Shown in pieces: positions 6,024 through 8,742 of a stretch of 8,742 bases of DNA. Source of the stretch: an uncultured Alphaproteobacteria bacterium (GTDB lineage: Bacteria; Pseudomonadota; Alphaproteobacteria; CAAHEQ01; UBA3637); the NCBI GenBank assembly GCA_944391545.1, contig CALXTZ010000058.1, positions 1-8,742 of the forward strand. The letters run 5' to 3'. Both the position numbers and the translations under genes were made by a program. Every line of letters begins with the position of its first letter. The stretch's first letter is position 1. Below the pieces are notes generated by a model. It saw only the letters and a list, made by a program, of their open reading frames with translations, made no database searches and was not told where the DNA came from.

Positions 6024-6047
6024 TTTATTACTCAACAAAAGGATATC
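6016..6047 (+). promoter_or_regulatory. 11-bp perfect inverted repeat over the -10 and the ribosome binding site
   Basis: GATATCCTTTT (6016-6026) and AAAAGGATATC (6037-6047) are exact reverse complements separated by 10 nt. The left arm contains the predicted -10 box and the right arm contains the Shine-Dalgarno AAAAGGA (6037-6043) of the gene starting at 6050. It could be a repressor operator on DNA. If transcription starts upstream of 6016, it could instead be an RNA hairpin that hides the RBS. Confidence 0.65.
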
Positions 6048-6049
6048 TC

Positions 6050-6244
6050 ATGAATAAACAAAAGGACAAATTGTCTTGTTTGCAGGCAATTGCAAAAGCG
6101 TGTTCGGAAAATCCGTTAGAAACGACTCTGGTAATCGTCGGCGTGTATCTGATGATGAACATGAGTTCTTGTCATTCGGAAGTTTCGGCACCTGTCGGTC
6201 CGTCGCATTTTTTAACAAAGGTTTATCAAAACGGAGATCGATAA
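6050..6244 (+). CDS. Small single-pass membrane protein of unknown function
   Basis: A 64-residue product starting at the ATG at 6050, which has AAAAGGA 6 nt upstream. An upstream in-frame alternative start at 6014 lies inside the promoter and is rejected. The N-terminal part (MNKQKDKLSC) is basic and cytoplasmic in character, a hydrophobic helix spans about residues 25-40, and a Cys (C41) follows immediately in NMSSCHSE. This resembles a poor lipobox at an unusual depth. Three cysteines are present (10, 18, 41). The C-terminal 23 residues are polar. Its stop TAA shares its last A with the ATG of the next gene, so translation is coupled. No family is recognised. Confidence 0.7.
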   Translation: MNKQKDKLSCLQAIAKACSENPLETTLVIVGVYLMMNMSSCHSEVSAPVGPSHFLTKVYQNGDR

Positions 6245-6432
6245 TGGATAAGCAGACGTCAGGGTGTTGCGGGCGTTTATTGGATGGATGTTGTTTAATC
6301 ATCGCCGCTTTAGGGGTGTCCATAATCGGCTCTTGCTCTCTTTGCGGGGATGAGGTCAAACAGACTCCGGTCTGTGTCATCCGGCATCAAAAAGAATATC
6401 CGTTTGATATGTGTCAGGAAAGGGAAGAATAA
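6244..6432 (+). CDS. Small Cys-rich membrane protein of unknown function
   Basis: A 62-residue product with eight cysteines, two as CC pairs (8-9 and 16-17), then C31, C34, C44 and C57. A hydrophobic segment runs over about residues 16-31 and ends in IIGSC, a lipobox-like string, followed by a polar tail. The ATG overlaps the previous stop by one base (TAATG). A longer in-frame reading back to 6076 would lie across the whole preceding gene and is rejected. It shares with its upstream neighbour the size, an M-[ND]-K-Q start, one helix and a Cys followed shortly by an acidic [SD]EV motif, so the two may be distant duplicates. The following gene begins directly after its stop codon. Confidence 0.7.
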   Translation: MDKQTSGCCGRLLDGCCLIIAALGVSIIGSCSLCGDEVKQTPVCVIRHQKEYPFDMCQEREE

Positions 6433-7380
6433 ATGAATCAATTGGATGAAAACATTTTATTGGCCGGGTTAGCCGGCCATGTCAAAGAGGTTGAGAAATG
6501 GCATCAAATGGGCGGCAGTTTGGAAGTACGGAATAACAGCCGAGATACATTGATGCATATTGCCGTGTCTTTAAATTACACGGACTTGTTTGACTATGTG
6601 ATTGACCGGGTGCCGCGTCCTTTTTTAGACAGTTTGAATCGCGAAGGATTGACGCCTTTGATGATTGCTTGTACTAAATCTAATACGGAAAAAATGATAG
6701 AAGAGCTTTTAAAACGAGGAGTGCATCGTAGAAGAATTACGCAAGATACTAAATATACGCCTTTGATGACATTAGCTGCCGCCGGCCGAATCGAAGCAAT
6801 CGATTTATTCTATCGGTATCCGGATGAACGGGCGTATCCGGAATTGGATTTGCCCAAAGAAAAACGAAAAGGCATTCGATTGGATGACATTCGGGCTTTG
6901 TATCCGATTATGGACCGAAATCATTTGATGGCTGCGACTTTGGCTCATCAGATCGAGGCAATGAAATTTATTTTAAAACGGGAACCGGCTTTGTTAAATA
7001 CGCTGGATCGCTGTGGGCTTTCTTCTTTGCTGCTGGCGGCCAGAGATGGGAAAAAAGATATTGAACCGGAATTGGTTTTATTGGATGCCGGTGCTGATCC
7101 GTTTATTATGCCGACGACCAAAGATGCCAAATCCTTTATTGAGTATGTTTATGCGAAATGTATGCGTTTGGAAAAAGGGTCGATTCAGTTTGAAAAAATC
7201 AAAGTGCGATGTGAAAAATATCCTTCGTTGAAGGCCGAAATTCAGCGATTGGAAGCGGTGCCTAAAATGCCGGCAAAGCCTGTAACCGTCAAGTCAAGCA
7301 AAGGAATGAATGCTTTGGATAGGGCTTTTAAATATCGTCTGATCAGCGAAATTTATGAAAGAGATTACGATAAATATTAA
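6433..7380 (+). CDS. Ankyrin-repeat protein, third gene of the operon
   Basis: The 315-residue product begins immediately after the preceding stop, with a purine-rich AGGGAAG RBS inside the upstream gene, so it is cotranscribed and probably coupled. Diverged ankyrin repeats are visible at about 6-36, 37-69 (DTLMHIAVS), 70-103 (GLTPLMIAC), 107-128 (YTPLMTLAA), 163-190 (NHLMAATLA) and 194-225 (GLSSLLLAAR, then LLDAGADP). The C-terminal 90 residues are charged and may form helices. There is no signal peptide or transmembrane segment, so it is either cytosolic or secreted by a signal-peptide-independent route. Ankyrin repeats mediate protein binding, and in host-associated bacteria they often occur in effectors; a role here, such as acting with the two small membrane proteins, is inference. 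Confidence 0.88.
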   Translation: MNQLDENILLAGLAGHVKEVEKWHQMGGSLEVRNNSRDTLMHIAVSLNYTDLFDYVIDRVPRPFLDSLNREGLTPLMIACTKSNTEKMIEELLKRGVHRRRITQDTKYTPLMTLAAAGRIEAIDLFYRYPDERAYPELDLPKEKRKGIRLDDIRALYPIMDRNHLMAATLAHQIEAMKFILKREPALLNTLDRCGLSSLLLAARDGKKDIEPELVLLDAGADPFIMPTTKDAKSFIEYVYAKCMRLEKGSIQFEKIKVRCEKYPSLKAEIQRLEAVPKMPAKPVTVKSSKGMNALDRAFKYRLISEIYERDYDKY

Positions 7381-7394
7381 TCTGTAATAAAAAC

Positions 7395-7423
7395 TTGACA
7401 AAATCATTTCAGGGAGAGACAAT
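7395..7423 (+). promoter_or_regulatory. Sigma70-type promoter of the second ankyrin gene
   Basis: TTGACA (7395-7400) and GACAAT (7418-7423, 4 of 6 matches) are spaced by exactly 17 nt, giving a predicted leader of about 30 nt. It starts 14 nt after the previous stop, and no terminator is visible between, so read-through from the upstream operon is also possible. Confidence 0.6.
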
Positions 7424-7460
7424 GGGTCTATTGTGTCAATAAAAACAGGAGTAAATAAAA

Positions 7461-8303
7461 GTGAGTTCTGAATTAATGAAAGCTTTCCTTGAAAACAATA
7501 CGCAAGCGGCGTTGGGGTTGATGAAAAAGCCTTTTGATCTTTTTACGGTAGATTTGCAAAGGGATGAAACCTTATTGTTTGCGGCATGTCGGAATACGAA
7601 TACGACGTTGGTGGACGCGGTTTGTCAAAAAGCCAAAGAACAAAATCGATTGGATGAGATGTTGTCTCGTCGGACGGTGAATGGTGCGACGGCACTGATG
7701 GTGGCGTCTTTGGGGATGGGAGCTCATTTGAAAAAAGAATTTCATGCTTTTTGCGAAAAAGCTTGCGATGTTCGCAGCGATAATGATTCTATTGAAAGTC
7801 AAGTCGTTGCTTTGATGTCCGGGAAACATTTGTTGGAAGATGCCGGTCAGTGCGTTGATTTGTTAATGACATACGGGATGGATCCGACGGCAACGGATAT
7901 TAACGGAAATACGGCTTTGCATTATGCTATGAAAGGTTACTCCGTCGGATATCATCCGCAAACGAATCATCTGATCGGCGCGGCGCCGCGATTGTTGGCT
8001 GACCCGCGTGTACAAATCAATGCCGCGAATAAAGACGGACAAACGCCTCTTCATTTGGCTGCCTTTTATGGAGCGGATACATGTTTAAATTATTTGATGG
8101 ATAAAGGAGCCTATTTGTTGGCGACGGATAAAATGGCTTTGTTGCCGTATGAATATGCTGTGTTGCTGGAAAATGCTCTGCGTCCGGAAACGGTGAAGCG
8201 CATTAAGCGTGAAACGAACCGGCATGTTCGTGAAATTGCCGAAATGGCAAAAAATTATCAACGGCAACTGCACGTCAAGCATATGATACAAAATAGTCGA
8301 TAA
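7461..8303 (+). CDS. Second ankyrin-repeat protein
   Basis: The 280-residue product starts at GTG 7461, which has AGGAG 9 nt upstream; the next ATG (7476) has no RBS. Diverged repeats occur at about 34-66 (DETLLFAACR) and 74-100 (GATALMVAS). The best-preserved ones are at about 130-158 (CVDLLMTYGMDPTATD then NGNTALHYAM) and 184-222 (VQINAANKDGQTPLHLAA, LMDKGAYLLATD). A basic helix-rich tail follows from about 240. No signal peptide or transmembrane helix is seen. It resembles the preceding ankyrin protein in size and fold, but the two are not close copies at the residue level. It is monocistronic by its own promoter and ends against a convergent terminator. Confidence 0.9.
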   Translation: MSSELMKAFLENNTQAALGLMKKPFDLFTVDLQRDETLLFAACRNTNTTLVDAVCQKAKEQNRLDEMLSRRTVNGATALMVASLGMGAHLKKEFHAFCEKACDVRSDNDSIESQVVALMSGKHLLEDAGQCVDLLMTYGMDPTATDINGNTALHYAMKGYSVGYHPQTNHLIGAAPRLLADPRVQINAANKDGQTPLHLAAFYGADTCLNYLMDKGAYLLATDKMALLPYEYAVLLENALRPETVKRIKRETNRHVREIAEMAKNYQRQLHVKHMIQNSR

Positions 8304-8338
8304 AAAAGATTCAGCCCGGATTTTAAATCCGGGCTGAA
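8302..8338 (-). terminator. Strong hairpin terminator for the minus-strand outer-membrane protein gene
   Basis: Arms at 8310-8323 and 8325-8338 are perfect 14-bp reverse complements (TTCAGCCCGGATTT on the left). On the minus strand the stem is followed by a T-tract (plus-strand A run at 8302-8307), so it is oriented to stop transcription of the gene at 8377-8742. The plus side lacks a T run. The T-tract overlaps the stop codon of the convergent ankyrin gene. Confidence 0.88.
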
Positions 8339-8376
8339 CTTACAGAGGAATGAGAATACGATAATTGATTTAGATA

Positions 8377-8742
8377 CTAGAAGTAGTATTGCATACCCAA
8401 TTTAATATCGTTATACTTTACGTCTTCTTTATACTTTTCACCAGTTATTCTGTTTTTGGCTTCAGCATTACCCAAATCCGTGTAACGATATCCTAAATCA
8501 AGGCATACATTGGACGTCAAAGCATATTCGATGCCGCCGCCAACGTTCCAAGCAAAGTTGCTTTTGCCTTTGCCTTTGTAGTCGCCTTTAAAGTTCTTCA
8601 CTTTGTTGTAAGCATATCCGACGCCGCCGGTTGCATAAATGGAGAACTTATCCCAAACCGGGTAGCTCGCATAAATGTTAGCCATTGCGTCAGCGGACCA
8701 CATGTCAGCTTTGTATCCTTCCGCTTTTCTGAATTGTTCCTT
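8377..8742 (-). CDS. Outer-membrane beta-barrel protein, 3' part
   Basis: The minus-strand frame is open from the right edge and ends at TAG (8379-8377), giving 121 residues of the C-terminal half. The signal peptide and start lie outside the window; an internal ATG at 8703 is not a convincing start because the frame continues upstream. The sequence alternates polar and aromatic or glycine residues in strand-like segments: KFSIYATGGVGYAY, FAWNVGGGIEYALT and VCLDLGYRYTDLG, ending in KLGMQYYF. The terminal Phe is the usual BAM recognition signature. The pattern fits the small 8-stranded OmpA-like/opacity barrel family (OMP_b-brl). It is probably a structural or adhesion-related surface protein. 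It has its own terminator and converges with the ankyrin gene. Confidence 0.85.
   Translation of the reverse strand, partial: KEQFRKAEGYKADMWSADAMANIYASYPVWDKFSIYATGGVGYAYNKVKNFKGDYKGKGKSNFAWNVGGGIEYALTSNVCLDLGYRYTDLGNAEAKNRITGEKYKEDVKYNDIKLGMQYYF

Noticed and set aside
6076..6243. Long in-frame extension upstream of the second small protein
   Set aside because: It would overlap the whole first small gene in another frame. The ATG at 6244 sits in a TAATG stop/start junction, which is a better start.
6048..6380. 110-codon minus-strand frame opposite the two small genes
   Set aside because: No RBS or promoter; the plus-strand genes have good start signals and a coupled layout with the ankyrin gene.
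7434..7439. Inverted TTGACA in the leader of the second ankyrin gene as a minus-strand promoter
   Set aside because: At 17 nt the corresponding -10 position (7411-7416) reads CTCCCT on the minus strand, which is not a -10.
8377..8703. Treating the minus-strand ATG at 8703 as the start of a complete 108-residue gene
   Set aside because: The frame stays open to the window edge and no RBS precedes the ATG. The beta-strand pattern continues upstream, and an outer-membrane protein needs a signal peptide.

Overview
The window looks like a chromosomal segment of a Gram-negative alphaproteobacterium, probably a host- or gut-associated lineage with a moderately low GC content. The grounds are the core cluster triosephosphate isomerase, SecG, KDO-8-phosphate synthase and enolase, an outer-membrane beta-barrel protein ending in Phe, ankyrin-repeat proteins, and a pilin-like protein whose methylation segment I associate, from memory, with uncultured gut alphaproteobacteria. 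The taxonomic placement is inference; no rRNA or other marker is present to settle it.

Region 1 (1-4210) is housekeeping. A divergent gene, of which only the first 18 codons are visible, leaves the left edge on the minus strand. Facing it is a tightly packed plus-strand operon: tpiA, an exported protein of unknown function, secG, kdsA and eno, closed by a rho-independent terminator. It combines glycolysis (tpiA, eno), the Sec translocon (secG) and LPS inner-core sugar synthesis (kdsA, of the metal-dependent class).

Region 2 (4211-5975) is a single-gene unit for a large secreted or surface pilin-like protein. It has a 49-residue leader containing a GC-rich palindrome, a class III type methylation/transmembrane helix, a small N-terminal domain, a repetitive Gly/Ser linker and a C-terminal region with 34 cysteines. 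A TTGACA hexamer, a spacer carrying 13 consecutive G, and a weak -10 lie just upstream. This has the layout of a slipped-strand phase-variable promoter. The unit ends in a terminator.

Region 3 (5976-8303) is accessory. Two very small membrane-associated Cys-containing proteins and an ankyrin-repeat protein are translationally linked (1-nt overlap, then 0-nt gap) behind a good promoter. That promoter runs into an 11-bp perfect inverted repeat which also covers the first ribosome binding site. A second ankyrin protein follows with its own promoter and a GTG start.

Region 4 (8304-8742) holds a strong hairpin terminator belonging to the minus strand and the 3' part of a minus-strand outer-membrane beta-barrel gene that enters from the right edge. 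No tRNA, rRNA, CRISPR array, insertion sequence or integrase was seen.
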